A DNA stretch of 58,898 bases. Origin: Kiloniellaceae bacterium (GTDB taxonomy: Bacteria; Pseudomonadota; Alphaproteobacteria; Kiloniellales; J153). A program made the translations under genes and the position numbers. The notes below the pieces were generated by a model. That model had not been told where the DNA came from and did not search any database. It was given only the letters and a program-made list of their open reading frames with translations. Positions 18,032 to 26,409 of the stretch are shown here, piece by piece (position 1 is the stretch's first letter; each line of letters begins with the position of its first letter). The DNA lies in assembly GCA_021776135.1 (NCBI GenBank), contig JAJFGL010000007.1, positions 1-58,898 of the forward strand, in the 5' to 3' direction.

Positions 18032-19354
18032 TCACCTCGCGTAGTGCCATTGCGGTAGCCACAGGGCCAACTGGGGGAAGACCATGGTGAGGGCTAGAGC
18101 AAGCGTCATCACAAGAACGAAAGGAATGATCGATCTATATATGTCGCCCAAGGAAATCTCTGGCGGCGCCATGGCGCGCATCAGGAAAAGATTGTACCCG
18201 AATGGCGGCGTCATGTAGGCGATCTGGCAGGTGATCGTGTAGAGAACGCCGTACCAGATAAGGTCGAACCCAAGGGATCCGACCAAGGGCACATAGAGCG
18301 GCGCGACAATGACCAGCATAGCCGTATCGTCCAAAAACATGCCCATGACTATGTAGGATAACTGCATCATGATGAGGACTTCCCACGGGCTCAGATGCAA
18401 CGAGCCGATAAAAAACTGTTCGATCGCCTTCACCGCGCCAAGCCCATCGAAGACAGCACCGAAACACAGCGCGGCCATGATGATCCACATGAACATGCAG
18501 GTAATCTCTAGCGTCTTGCGCAGAGTTGCCTCCATGACCGTCGCATTCAGCCGGCCCTTCACCAAGGCGGCGAGCGTGGCGGCGGTCGCCCCAACGGCAG
18601 AGCTTTCAACCAGGCTGGTTACGCCGGTAAGGAACAAACCCGTCATGGATACGAAAATGAAAAGCGGGAGAAGGCCCGCCCGCAATAAGGCGATCTTTTT
18701 GCCCCAAGAAATATCGCGGTCTTCTTTTGCCAGCGGCGGCCCTAATTTCGGTTGCAAACGGCAGCGCACGGCAATGTAAAGGATGAACAGGCCCGCCATC
18801 ATCAGACCGGGAAAAACCCCGGCTAACCAGAGCTGGCCGACCGGTTGCCGGGCGATCATGCCGTAGAGCACGAGAACCACGCTGGGCGGCACAAGAATAC
18901 CGAGCGAACTACCGGCCTGGATAACGCCCGTCACCATTATTTTGTCATAACCGCGGCGAAGCAATTCCGGCAGCGCTATGGTCGCGCCGATCGCCATGCC
19001 GGCAACCGAGAGGCCGTTCATCGCCGATATCACCACCATCAAGGCGATGGTTCCGATCGCCAAACCGCCGTGGACAGGCCCCATCCAAACATGGAACATT
19101 TCGTAAAGATCGTCGGCGATACGCGATTCCGACATGATGTAGCCCATGTAGATGAACAACGGCAATGTCATCAGGGGATACCATTTCATCAACTTCATGG
19201 CGGCACTGAAGGGCAGCTCCACCCCGCCGTCGCCCCAAAGCACCAGTGCGGAAACGGCGGCGACAAAACCAATGGCGGCGAAAACCCGTTGGCCGGTCAG
19301 AAGCAAGCCCATCATGCCGACAAACATGACCAGGGCGATCAGCTCATAGCTCAT
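18032..19354 (-). CDS. dctM: TRAP transporter large permease DctM
   Basis: DctM is the 12-helix, ion-coupled translocation subunit. The 440-residue hydrophobic protein has family segments ATIALPELLRRGYDKIMVTG, IQAGSSLGILVPPSVVLVLY and MGMFLDDTAMLVIVAPLYVP, with DLIWYGVLYTITCQIAYMTP near the end. It overlaps dctQ by 4 bp (ATGA), so the two are translationally coupled. Confidence 0.95.
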   Translation of the reverse strand: MSYELIALVMFVGMMGLLLTGQRVFAAIGFVAAVSALVLWGDGGVELPFSAAMKLMKWYPLMTLPLFIYMGYIMSESRIADDLYEMFHVWMGPVHGGLAIGTIALMVVISAMNGLSVAGMAIGATIALPELLRRGYDKIMVTGVIQAGSSLGILVPPSVVLVLYGMIARQPVGQLWLAGVFPGLMMAGLFILYIAVRCRLQPKLGPPLAKEDRDISWGKKIALLRAGLLPLFIFVSMTGLFLTGVTSLVESSAVGATAATLAALVKGRLNATVMEATLRKTLEITCMFMWIIMAALCFGAVFDGLGAVKAIEQFFIGSLHLSPWEVLIMMQLSYIVMGMFLDDTAMLVIVAPLYVPLVGSLGFDLIWYGVLYTITCQIAYMTPPFGYNLFLMRAMAPPEISLGDIYRSIIPFVLVMTLALALTMVFPQLALWLPQWHYAR

Positions 19355-19884
19355 GGCGATGGCTTCTCTTCAACCGCCGTTAGGGGCATTCCTCTAGCCG
19401 CCGCCACATCTTTGAAGAGTTGCGAGAATGTCTGTAGCAACATTAAAAAGATGCCCGTCGTCATAACGGTTTTCACGGGCCACATATAAGGCCGCCATGA
19501 CGAATAACTTCGTTCCCCGTACTCAAGCGCGTAGCCCAAGCTGGAGAGACTGCCGTAGAGCAGTATGATCATGTAGGTGATTAGGAAAATCGATGTGAAT
19601 ACATCCCATTTGTGCTGAGTTCGCTCGGACCAAGATCCGTAAAGCAGATCCATTCGAACATGGCCTCTTAATTGGATTGAATAGGCGCCGCCAAGCAGGA
19701 AGTAGGCGACCATCAGAAACTGGGCAAATTCAAGGGTCCAAAGAGCCGGAAAGAAAAATGTCTTGGTGATCGAGGAATAGAACAGCACGCCGATCATCAA
19801 AAAAACCAGGTACATCGTGGCCCGGCCCACGGCATGGTTCATCCTGTCGACAATTCGCACATATCGTTTTATGAAATTAGGCAT
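19351..19884 (-). CDS. dctQ: TRAP transporter small permease DctQ
   Basis: DctQ is the four-helix partner of DctM. The 177-residue protein has helices near RATMYLVFLMIGVLFYSSIT, LEFAQFLMVAYFLLGGAYSI, DVFTSIFLITYMIILLYGSL and WPVKTVMTTGIFLMLLQTFS. The RGHVRMDLLYG segment between the second and third helices is typical of the family. It follows the short-chain dehydrogenase gene by 78 bp and overlaps dctM. Confidence 0.93.
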   Translation of the reverse strand: MPNFIKRYVRIVDRMNHAVGRATMYLVFLMIGVLFYSSITKTFFFPALWTLEFAQFLMVAYFLLGGAYSIQLRGHVRMDLLYGSWSERTQHKWDVFTSIFLITYMIILLYGSLSSLGYALEYGERSYSSWRPYMWPVKTVMTTGIFLMLLQTFSQLFKDVAAARGMPLTAVEEKPSP

Positions 19885-19920
19885 CGGGTCTTTCTTTTTT
19901 TAATTAGAGCCTGCCGGGGT

Positions 19921-19962
19921 AAGGAACCTTGGTTTGAATCCGATATCGTTCGTAGGTTCCTT
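19921..19962. other. 9-bp inverted repeat between SDR and dctQ
   Basis: AAGGAACCT (19921–19929) and AGGTTCCTT (19954–19962) are perfect complements separated by 24 bases, ending exactly at the SDR stop codon. It has no T-tract and could be an operator, an mRNA processing site or an attenuating hairpin before dctQ. Confidence 0.45.
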
Positions 19963-20739
19963 TCAGGTGCTGACCAGCATCCCGTTATCGACGAACACGG
20001 TTTCGCCATTGACGAAGCTGGCCTCGCTGCTCGCCAGGAAGAGCGCCACATTGGCGACTTCTTCCGGTTCGCAGATACGGCCCTGCAAGCGGCAAAGATC
20101 CTCTTCAGTTACCTCTACGCCCAAAGCTTGCAATTCCTTGAGTTCGCGCAAACCATGAGCGGTTTTGATAAACCCGGGACAGACGGCGTTACAGCGGATG
20201 CCCTGGTCGCGGTATTCCGTGGCTATGGCCCGGGTGAACATGTGGCAGGCGCCCTTGCTGGTGCAGTACAGAACTTCCATGGGCGTTCCCGCCACGGCCG
20301 AGATCGACGATGTATTGACAATCGCCCCACCACCCTTGCCCAACATAGACGGCAAAACGGCGCGAGTCATGAGGAACATGGACTTGACGTTGACGTTCAT
20401 CATCCAGTCCCATTCCTGCTCGGTCGTCTCGAGAAACGATTTAACGATAACCGTACCGGCGTGATTAAAGAGGATATCGATGCGGTTGTTGAACCGCTTG
20501 TTCACCTCGGCCATGGCCGCCGCCACCTCGTCGCCCGACGAAACATCCGCCTTGACGAAGAAGGCCTGGCCGCCTTGGCCGCGAATTTCATCGGCAAGCG
20601 CGGCGCCGACCTCATCTTGGATATCGACGATGGCAACATGGGCGCCTTCACGGGCAAAGATTTTCGATGCCGCGCCGCCGACCCCGGCGGCGCCACCGGA
20701 AATCACCGCATTTTTACTCTCGAGCCGTCCGTCCGCCAT
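19963..20739 (-). CDS. Short-chain dehydrogenase/reductase (SDR)
   Basis: A 258-residue classical SDR that oxidises or reduces an alcohol/ketone with NAD(P). The Rossmann loop is SGGAAGVGGAASKIFARE. VDIQDE after strand two favours NAD(H). NHAG replaces the usual NNAG. The active site is NTSSIS with LYCTSKGAC (Ser-Tyr-Lys). The C-terminus ASFVNGETVFVDNGML is typical. It is the first gene of the leftward TRAP operon, with GGAGGAG before the start, so it probably acts on the imported compound or a product. The substrate is not known. Confidence 0.9.
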   Translation of the reverse strand: MADGRLESKNAVISGGAAGVGGAASKIFAREGAHVAIVDIQDEVGAALADEIRGQGGQAFFVKADVSSGDEVAAAMAEVNKRFNNRIDILFNHAGTVIVKSFLETTEQEWDWMMNVNVKSMFLMTRAVLPSMLGKGGGAIVNTSSISAVAGTPMEVLYCTSKGACHMFTRAIATEYRDQGIRCNAVCPGFIKTAHGLRELKELQALGVEVTEEDLCRLQGRICEPEEVANVALFLASSEASFVNGETVFVDNGMLVST

Positions 20740-20778
20740 GGGCTCCTCCCGCCGATCATAGGTTCACTTCGCAACGAT

Positions 20779-20800
20779 TTGATTCTTATAGCAGAATCAA
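20779..20800. promoter_or_regulatory. Operator-like palindrome before the SDR–TRAP operon
   Basis: TTGATTCT and AGAATCAA form a perfect 8-bp inverted repeat around TATAGC, 40 bases upstream of the SDR start. On the minus strand the centre reads CTATAAG, a possible -10 element, so a repressor bound here would block RNA polymerase. The cognate regulator is not known. Confidence 0.55.
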
Positions 20801-20878
20801 AAGGGTTCTACTGGGCGCTTAAGTTAGAGGCTCAAGCCCCGCTGGTCCAGGCCACGAATTTGCCAAGGCTTGCCGGCC

Positions 20879-21301
20879 TCAGTCCTCGCTGGGCTTGCTG
20901 CGGCGCAGTTTCTTGGTCTGGCCGCGCCGGGATTTTTCGTCGAGGCGGCGGCGCTTGGCGCCCAGGCCCGGCCGGGTTGGCCGGCGCGGGACCGGGGGCC
21001 GGGCCGCCGCGCGCAGCAGCGCGACCAGGCGCGCCAGGGCGTCCTCGCGGTTGCGCTCCTGGCTGCGGAAGTGTTCGGCGGTAATCACCAGCACCCCGTC
21101 CTTGGTCAGGCGCTGGCCGGCCAGGCGCTCGGCCCGGGCGCGGACCGCACCGGGCAGGGAGGGTGAGGCGCGCAGGTCGAAGCGCAACTGCACCGCGGTC
21201 GCGACCTTGTTGACGTTCTGGCCGCCGGGGCCGGAGGCGCGCACGAAGCTCTCGGTGATTTCGCGCGGGTCGAGGGCGATGCCTGGGACGATCTCGATCA
21301 A
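20879..21301 (-). CDS. arfB: Alternative ribosome-rescue factor ArfB (YaeJ)
   Basis: ArfB hydrolyses peptidyl-tRNA on ribosomes stalled at the end of truncated mRNA. The 140-residue protein has the catalytic GGQ at 26–28 in RASGPGGQNVNKVATAVQLR. A basic C-terminal tail (KRRRLDEKSRRGQTKKLRRS) would enter the empty mRNA channel. Length and layout are as expected for ArfB and too short for RF1/RF2. It overlaps the yajQ-like gene by 4 bp. Confidence 0.95.
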   Translation of the reverse strand: MIEIVPGIALDPREITESFVRASGPGGQNVNKVATAVQLRFDLRASPSLPGAVRARAERLAGQRLTKDGVLVITAEHFRSQERNREDALARLVALLRAAARPPVPRRPTRPGLGAKRRRLDEKSRRGQTKKLRRSKPSED

Positions 21302-21783
21302 TCGCGGAAATTCACGTATTGCAGCGGCTGGTCGAGATTGAGGCCCTTGATCAGCTCGATCGTTTTTTGCAAATCGTCGCGCTTCTTGCCGGATATGCGC
21401 AACTCGTCGCCCTGGATCGCCGCTTGAACCTTGGTCTTCGCGCCCTTTAGTTCCTTGACGATTTTCTGGGCCAGTTCCCGCTCGATCCCCTGCTTGACGG
21501 TCACCGTCTGGCGCAGGGAACCGGCCGAGGCCGTTTCGGGCTTGGCGAAGTCGAGGGCGCCGACCTCGAGCTTGCGCCGGACCATGTAACCGCGCAGCAG
21601 TTCCTGCATCTGCTGAAGTTTGTAGTCGTCGTCGGCCTTTAGGGTCAGAACCTCGTCCTTACGCTCATAGGAACATTTGGAGCCCTTGAAATCGTAACGC
21701 GTGGCGATCTCGCGCGCGGCCCCCTGCACGGCGTTATCGACCTCGGCCAGATCGGTGCGGGAAACGATATCGAAGGACGGCAT
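21298..21783 (-). CDS. YajQ-family nucleotide-binding protein
   Basis: YajQ proteins are small soluble proteins of two ferredoxin-like domains; some bind cyclic di-GMP and modulate transcription. From the ATG at 21783 the 161-residue product begins MPSFDIVSRTDLAEVDNAVQ. It also has TRYDFKGSKCSYERKDEVLT, DYKLQQMQELLRGYMVRRKL and ISGKKRDDLQKTIELIKGLN, all family hallmarks. The 14 residues before this start in the open frame are not conserved. Coupled to arfB. Confidence 0.94.
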   Translation of the reverse strand: MPSFDIVSRTDLAEVDNAVQGAAREIATRYDFKGSKCSYERKDEVLTLKADDDYKLQQMQELLRGYMVRRKLEVGALDFAKPETASAGSLRQTVTVKQGIERELAQKIVKELKGAKTKVQAAIQGDELRISGKKRDDLQKTIELIKGLNLDQPLQYVNFRD

Positions 21784-21904
21784 GGCGGCACCTCGCAATA
21801 GGGAGAATCGGGCTAAGGACGCCATGATTCCACAGCCCGGAGGCCATAACCAGGGGCACTTGATATTATGTGCGACTCGATGGGTTTGTTTATGGTCGCG
21901 CCCT

Positions 21905-23320
21905 ATGAATCGCCGCTTGGTTCCGGTCTTATTGGTGCTCCTGCCGTTATGGTGGGGGGCGCTCCATGCTCAGTCCGGAGAGCTGGAAAGCTATATGGAT
22001 CGGGGCCGGGCGCTCTCCAAGGCCGGGAAGCTCGACCAGGCCTTGCCCTATTTCCTGTTGTCGCTGGAACTCGCGGAAACCCGTTTCGGCGCGGACGACC
22101 CCGCCTTGATCCCCATGATCGACGATCTGGCCGGCGCCCAGGCGGCGATCGAGAACTACCGGGACGCAGAGCCGCTTTACGAGCGCGCCTTGAAGATTCA
22201 GGAGCGCGAGGCGGCGCGCCACCAGATCGGAATCGTGCGGACCCTGAATAAACTGGGCGGGATTTACGAGGCCACGGCGCGGGCGCCGCAAGCTCTGGAT
22301 TTGTACCGCCGGGTAATCACGACATGGGCCCCGGTGCTGGGCGGGGATCACCCCGATGTCCGCATCGCCGGCGGCCGCCTGGCGAAGCTGGCCTTGAAAG
22401 TGCCCGGAAAAGCCCCGGCAAAAACGGTGAAGAAAACCGCCAAGCCCAAAGCGAAACCGGCGCCCAAGCCCAAACCCAAACCGCAAGTGGCTAAGCAAAC
22501 GGCGGCGCCCGCTGGTCAGGAGCCGAGTCCGGGGTTTTCCGTGCATCTCACCTCGATTCGCAAGCGGCAAGACGCGGACGCCGAATGGGACCGGCTGCGC
22601 CGCGTCCATGGCGCCTTGCTTGGCGATCTGGAACTGCGGGTCGCCAAGGCCGATCTGGGTGCGAAGCGGGGGGTCTATTACCGGATCAAGGGCGGCACCA
22701 TGGCCCGTGAGGAGGCGCGCGCCCGTTGCGCGGCTTTCGCGGCGCGTGGGGTCTGGTGCGGCGTCACGGGACCGGAGGACGCGGGCGCGCCGCCACTGGC
22801 GGCCGCTCAAGGCAAGTTCGCGAGCGTCAAGCCCGTGCCCCCGGCGAAGGCCGCACAGGAAATGGCGAAGGCCGCACAGGAAATGCTCAAGGCCGGCCCG
22901 GAACCGGCGCTGGGCTATCTGATTCACTTGACATCGATCCGCGACCCGGACGCCGCCGCGGGCGAGTGGCGGCGTTTAAGGCGGCTGCACGGAAAACTAC
23001 TGGGCGATTTGACCCTCTCGGTCGCGCGGGCCGATCTCGGGTCTAAGGGTATTTACTACCGGGTCCGAGGCGGCGGCTTGTCGCGCCAGGATGCCCGCGC
23101 TCTCTGCGCCAAGTTCACGGCCCGGAAAATCTGGTGCCGGGTGGTGCGGCCCGGCGAGGCGGCGGCGGAAAGCACCCTGCGCCTGGCCTTGCAAAGAGGC
23201 CGGCGGCGGCCCTGGCGCCACGGCGGCACCCGGCGGCGCTTGTTGTATCGCCGCTGCGATCCAGGTTGCCGGCGTTCGCCCTTTACCGGGGTCTTGGTCC
23301 AGTTAAAATCGTTCCGATGA
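21905..23320 (+). CDS. TPR protein with two SPOR domains
   Basis: A 471-residue exported protein, probably acting in the envelope. It has a signal peptide (MNRRLVPVLLVLLPLWWGAL, ending HAQS), then TPR-like repeats in about residues 25–155. A Lys/Pro/Ala linker (AKPKAKPAPKPKPKPQ) follows, then two SPOR-like repeats (HLTSIRKRQDADAEWDRLRR and HLTSIRDPDAAAGEWRRLRR, each followed by HGxLLGDL). SPOR domains bind denuded peptidoglycan at division sites. The last 50 residues are arginine-rich and unlike the rest, and may reflect a lost stop or frameshift. The stop overlaps the next start (ATGA). Confidence 0.8.
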   Translation: MNRRLVPVLLVLLPLWWGALHAQSGELESYMDRGRALSKAGKLDQALPYFLLSLELAETRFGADDPALIPMIDDLAGAQAAIENYRDAEPLYERALKIQEREAARHQIGIVRTLNKLGGIYEATARAPQALDLYRRVITTWAPVLGGDHPDVRIAGGRLAKLALKVPGKAPAKTVKKTAKPKAKPAPKPKPKPQVAKQTAAPAGQEPSPGFSVHLTSIRKRQDADAEWDRLRRVHGALLGDLELRVAKADLGAKRGVYYRIKGGTMAREEARARCAAFAARGVWCGVTGPEDAGAPPLAAAQGKFASVKPVPPAKAAQEMAKAAQEMLKAGPEPALGYLIHLTSIRDPDAAAGEWRRLRRLHGKLLGDLTLSVARADLGSKGIYYRVRGGGLSRQDARALCAKFTARKIWCRVVRPGEAAAESTLRLALQRGRRRPWRHGGTRRRLLYRRCDPGCRRSPFTGVLVQLKSFR

Positions 23321-24288
23321 ACGACACCGCTAAGACACAAGTCACCCGCGAGGCCATCGCCGCCGCCGCGCGGCGGATCGCGGGCTGGGTGCGCCGGACC
23401 CCGGTCATGGAGATCGACGGCGAAGACTTCGGCCTGACAGCGCCCCTGACCCTCAAGCTCGAATTGCTCCAACACAGCGGCTCCTTCAAGGCGCGAGGGG
23501 CCTTTAATAACCTTCTGGCCGCCAAGGCGCCGGCTGCCGGGGTGGCCGCGGCCTCGGGGGGCAATCACGGCGCCGCCGTGGCCTATGCCGCCCAAAAGCT
23601 GGGCGTGCCGGCGCGCATATTCGTGCCCGAAATCTCGGCCCCGGCGAAGATCGCCCGCATCCGCGACTTCGGCGCCGAGGCGGTGGTCGGCGGGTCGCGT
23701 TATAGCGACGCCTTGCAAGCTTGCGAGGACTGGATCGCGGAGACCGGCGCCCTCTCCGTTCACGCCTATGACGCGATTCCCACCCTGGAAGGGCAAGGCA
23801 CGCTCGCGCGCGAGTTCGCCGAACAGGCGCCGGACTTGGATACGGTCCTGGTCGCCGTGGGCGGCGGCGGCCTGATCGGCGGCATGGCCGCCTGGTACCG
23901 GGGAGATGTGAAGCTGGTGGCGGTCGAGCCCGAGACCTCCCACGCCTTGCACGCGGCCCTAGCCGCCGGCATGCCGGTCGATGTGGAAGTATCGGGTATC
24001 GCTGCCGATTCCCTGGGCGCGCGTAGCGCCGGCGCGCTCATGTTTCCCCTGGCGCAAGCCTATGTCGATCGGGTCGTCCTGGTTCCCGACGAGGCGATCC
24101 GTGCCGCTCAGATGTGGCTGTGGCAAAACCTGCGCACCGCCGCCGAACCGGGAGGGGCAGCGGCCTTGGCGGCCTTGATGTCGGGTGCCTACAAACCCGC
24201 GCCCGGCGAGCGAGTCGGCGTGCTCGTCTGCGGCGGCAATGTCGATCCGGCCAGCCTAGTTAGCCGCGCACCGCGCAAACGAAGGTGA
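23317..24288 (+). CDS. PLP-dependent threonine/serine dehydratase-like enzyme
   Basis: A 323-residue fold-type II PLP enzyme that likely removes water and ammonia from serine or threonine, or acts on a related hydroxy-amino acid. The cofactor lysine lies in HSGSFKARGAFNNLL, the phosphate-side loop is ASGGNHGAAVAYAAQKLG, and the glycine loop is VAVGGGGLIGGMAAW. It lacks the C-terminal regulatory ACT-like domain of biosynthetic IlvA, so a catabolic or racemase-like role is possible. It overlaps the preceding gene by 4 bp and converges on the methyltransferase gene with a 29-bp overlap. Confidence 0.87.
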   Translation: MNDTAKTQVTREAIAAAARRIAGWVRRTPVMEIDGEDFGLTAPLTLKLELLQHSGSFKARGAFNNLLAAKAPAAGVAAASGGNHGAAVAYAAQKLGVPARIFVPEISAPAKIARIRDFGAEAVVGGSRYSDALQACEDWIAETGALSVHAYDAIPTLEGQGTLAREFAEQAPDLDTVLVAVGGGGLIGGMAAWYRGDVKLVAVEPETSHALHAALAAGMPVDVEVSGIAADSLGARSAGALMFPLAQAYVDRVVLVPDEAIRAAQMWLWQNLRTAAEPGGAAALAALMSGAYKPAPGERVGVLVCGGNVDPASLVSRAPRKRR

Positions 24289-25090
24289 TCTGGCCGATTG
24301 AGGGCCGGCGGGCGTCGTGTTCGGCGACGAAGGCGTCGAGTTCGCCCGCTTCATAGAGACTCCGGACCTTTTCCAGCGCCGCCGCGAGTTCTTGCTCTTC
24401 GACCAGGGCCCAGAAGGAATCGCCGTCGCGCCATTTTTTATCCAGGGGTCCGCGCCCGTCGAAATAAGCCGCGCCCTGGCAGATGGCATCGACAGGCACG
24501 AAGCTGCCGCGCGGGGCGAAGCCGGCATCCGCCAGAAATTCTTGCAGGCTCTCCAAAGGCGCGAAGTTGCGCCGCACCGCGTCGTGGGCGCGCGGGGTTA
24601 GCCGGTAGTACCAATAGGCGTCGCGCAACTGCTCCTGGGAACAGTGGTTCATGACCAGGACGCCGCCGGGCCGTAAAACCCGGGCGAATTCGCCGATGAC
24701 TTGGCGCAGGCGCACGAAGTCTTCCCCCGCGTCGCCCAGGTGATGGACCACCTGGTTGATGGAAACCGCATCGAAGGCGCCGTCCTCGAATGGCAACTCG
24801 GTTATCGAGCCTTGGTGAAAGCCGATCCGCCCGGCTTGCGCATGCCCGGCCAGCTTGGCGCGCGCCTGGGCGAGCATGCCTTGGCTGAGGTCGAGGGCAT
24901 CGATGTGGGCCACGCGCTCCACCAGAGCGGCCGAATAGGCGCCGGTGCCGCAGCCGGCGTCCAGCACCCTAAGTTCGTGCAGCGGTTTTTCGTGATCGGC
25001 CAGGCATCCTAGGATAATTTCGTGGCCGACCGCCAGGCGCGTGGCGTCGTAATGCCGGCTGGTTTCGTCGTATTTCTCGAAGCTGCTCAT
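24260..25090 (-). CDS. Class I SAM-dependent methyltransferase
   Basis: A 276-residue Rossmann-fold methyltransferase. Motif I is VLDAGCGTGAYSAALVE; the acidic residue after strand two is in IDALDLSQGML. Motif IV is FDAVSINQVVHHLGD and motif VI LRPGGVLVMNHCSQEQL. It resembles UbiE/MenG-like small-molecule methyltransferases, but the substrate cannot be told. Its start overlaps the stop of the antiporter gene upstream (4 bp). Confidence 0.87.
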   Translation of the reverse strand: MSSFEKYDETSRHYDATRLAVGHEIILGCLADHEKPLHELRVLDAGCGTGAYSAALVERVAHIDALDLSQGMLAQARAKLAGHAQAGRIGFHQGSITELPFEDGAFDAVSINQVVHHLGDAGEDFVRLRQVIGEFARVLRPGGVLVMNHCSQEQLRDAYWYYRLTPRAHDAVRRNFAPLESLQEFLADAGFAPRGSFVPVDAICQGAAYFDGRGPLDKKWRDGDSFWALVEEQELAAALEKVRSLYEAGELDAFVAEHDARRPSIGQITFVCAVRG

Positions 25091-26334
25091 GCGTTAGGTT
25101 CCTCCGGAACGAAGCGGCGCACAACATGTTTCATGGTCAAGCCCTGGACGATAATCGAAAAAATGACGACCACATAGGTCGCCGTCAGCAGCAAGGGTTT
25201 GTATTCGCCCGCCGGGAGCGAGAGGACCAGGGCGACGGATATGCCGCCGCGCAAGCCGCCCCAGGTCATGACCGGAATGGCCCCGCGCGTGAAGCTGCGC
25301 TTCAGGCCCAGGCAGGTGATGGGCAAGCCGACGGCCACGAAGCGCGCCGCGACCGCCAAGGGAATACTGGCCAGGCCGATCAGGAGGTAGCGCGTCTCAA
25401 GGCTTAGCGCCAAGACCTCCAAACCGATCAGCAAAAACAGTACCGCGTTCAGTATTTCGTCAATCAGCTTCCAGAAGGAATCGACGTAAGCCCGGGTCTC
25501 CTGGCTCATGCCTAGTTTGACCCCGGTGTGGCCGATCAGCAGGCCGGCGACCACCACCGCGATCGGCCCGCTGACATGAATCGCGGTCGCCAGAGAGTAG
25601 CCGCCCATGACCAGGGCCAGCGTCAGAAGCACCTCCAAGGCGTAGTCGTCGATGCGCCGCATGACTTGAAACACCAGCCAGCCGGAAACCCCGCCTAGAA
25701 CCGCGCCGCCCCCGGCCTCGACGATAAAAAGCTCGCCGGCTTCTAGGGCGCTCATGGGTTCCTGGTCCGCCGCGCGAAAAGCCATGGCGGCGGCGATCAG
25801 AAACACCACATAGGCGACCCCGTCGTTGAACAGGCTCTCGCCGGCGATCTTGGCTTCCAGAGACTTGGGCACCTTGACCTGCTTGAGCAGGCCCAGGACC
25901 GCGACCGGGTCCGTGGGCGAGATCAAGGCGCCGAACACCAGGGCAATGAGAAAGGGCACCCCGGCCAGATAGTAAAACCCCGCGGCCACGATGGCGGTGG
26001 AAATCAGTACGCCCATACTGGCCATGCTGGCCACGATCCACTTTTGATCGCGCAGGGCGTCGAAATCCACATGCAGCGCCCCCGCGAACAAAAGGAAACC
26101 GAGCATGCCCTTGAGCAAGGCGTCGGAAAAGTCGATCTCGAGGATTTGGCGCCGCACTATATCGTCGACCCCAAAACCCGGTATCGCCGCATCGAGGGCG
26201 ATCAGTGTCAAGGAACTGGCGAGCGCGATAACCACCAAACCGATGGCCGAAGGCAAGCGCAGATAAAAATGGTTCAGAACCCCAAAGGCGGCCGCCAGGG
26301 AAACCAGCGCCGCCGCGATATCGAGCGCGTTCAT
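25087..26334 (-). CDS. CPA1-type Na+/H+ antiporter
   Basis: A 415-residue polytopic protein of the monovalent cation:proton antiporter-1 family (NhaP/NhaK-like), with about 12 helices. Ion-site motifs are LVFGALISPTDPVAVLGLLK and GESLFNDGVAYVVFLIAAAM, where the Asp residues are normally needed for cation/proton exchange. MTWGGLRGGISVALVLSLPA near the end is also characteristic. It lacks a long cytoplasmic C-terminal regulatory tail. Likely role: pH and sodium homeostasis. Confidence 0.93.
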   Translation of the reverse strand: MNALDIAAALVSLAAAFGVLNHFYLRLPSAIGLVVIALASSLTLIALDAAIPGFGVDDIVRRQILEIDFSDALLKGMLGFLLFAGALHVDFDALRDQKWIVASMASMGVLISTAIVAAGFYYLAGVPFLIALVFGALISPTDPVAVLGLLKQVKVPKSLEAKIAGESLFNDGVAYVVFLIAAAMAFRAADQEPMSALEAGELFIVEAGGGAVLGGVSGWLVFQVMRRIDDYALEVLLTLALVMGGYSLATAIHVSGPIAVVVAGLLIGHTGVKLGMSQETRAYVDSFWKLIDEILNAVLFLLIGLEVLALSLETRYLLIGLASIPLAVAARFVAVGLPITCLGLKRSFTRGAIPVMTWGGLRGGISVALVLSLPAGEYKPLLLTATYVVVIFSIIVQGLTMKHVVRRFVPEEPNA

Positions 26335-26409
26335 GCTACAGATGCTCTGCCGTCATGGTATTCAAGGCCGGCCCGACTATATGTCCGGTATGCGTTCACG
26401 GAGGTCCGG

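Noticed and set aside
22430-22500. Repetitive AAGCCCAAA-type DNA suggesting a minisatellite
   Set aside because: It encodes the Lys/Pro/Ala linker of the TPR/SPOR protein and is explained by that low-complexity protein segment.
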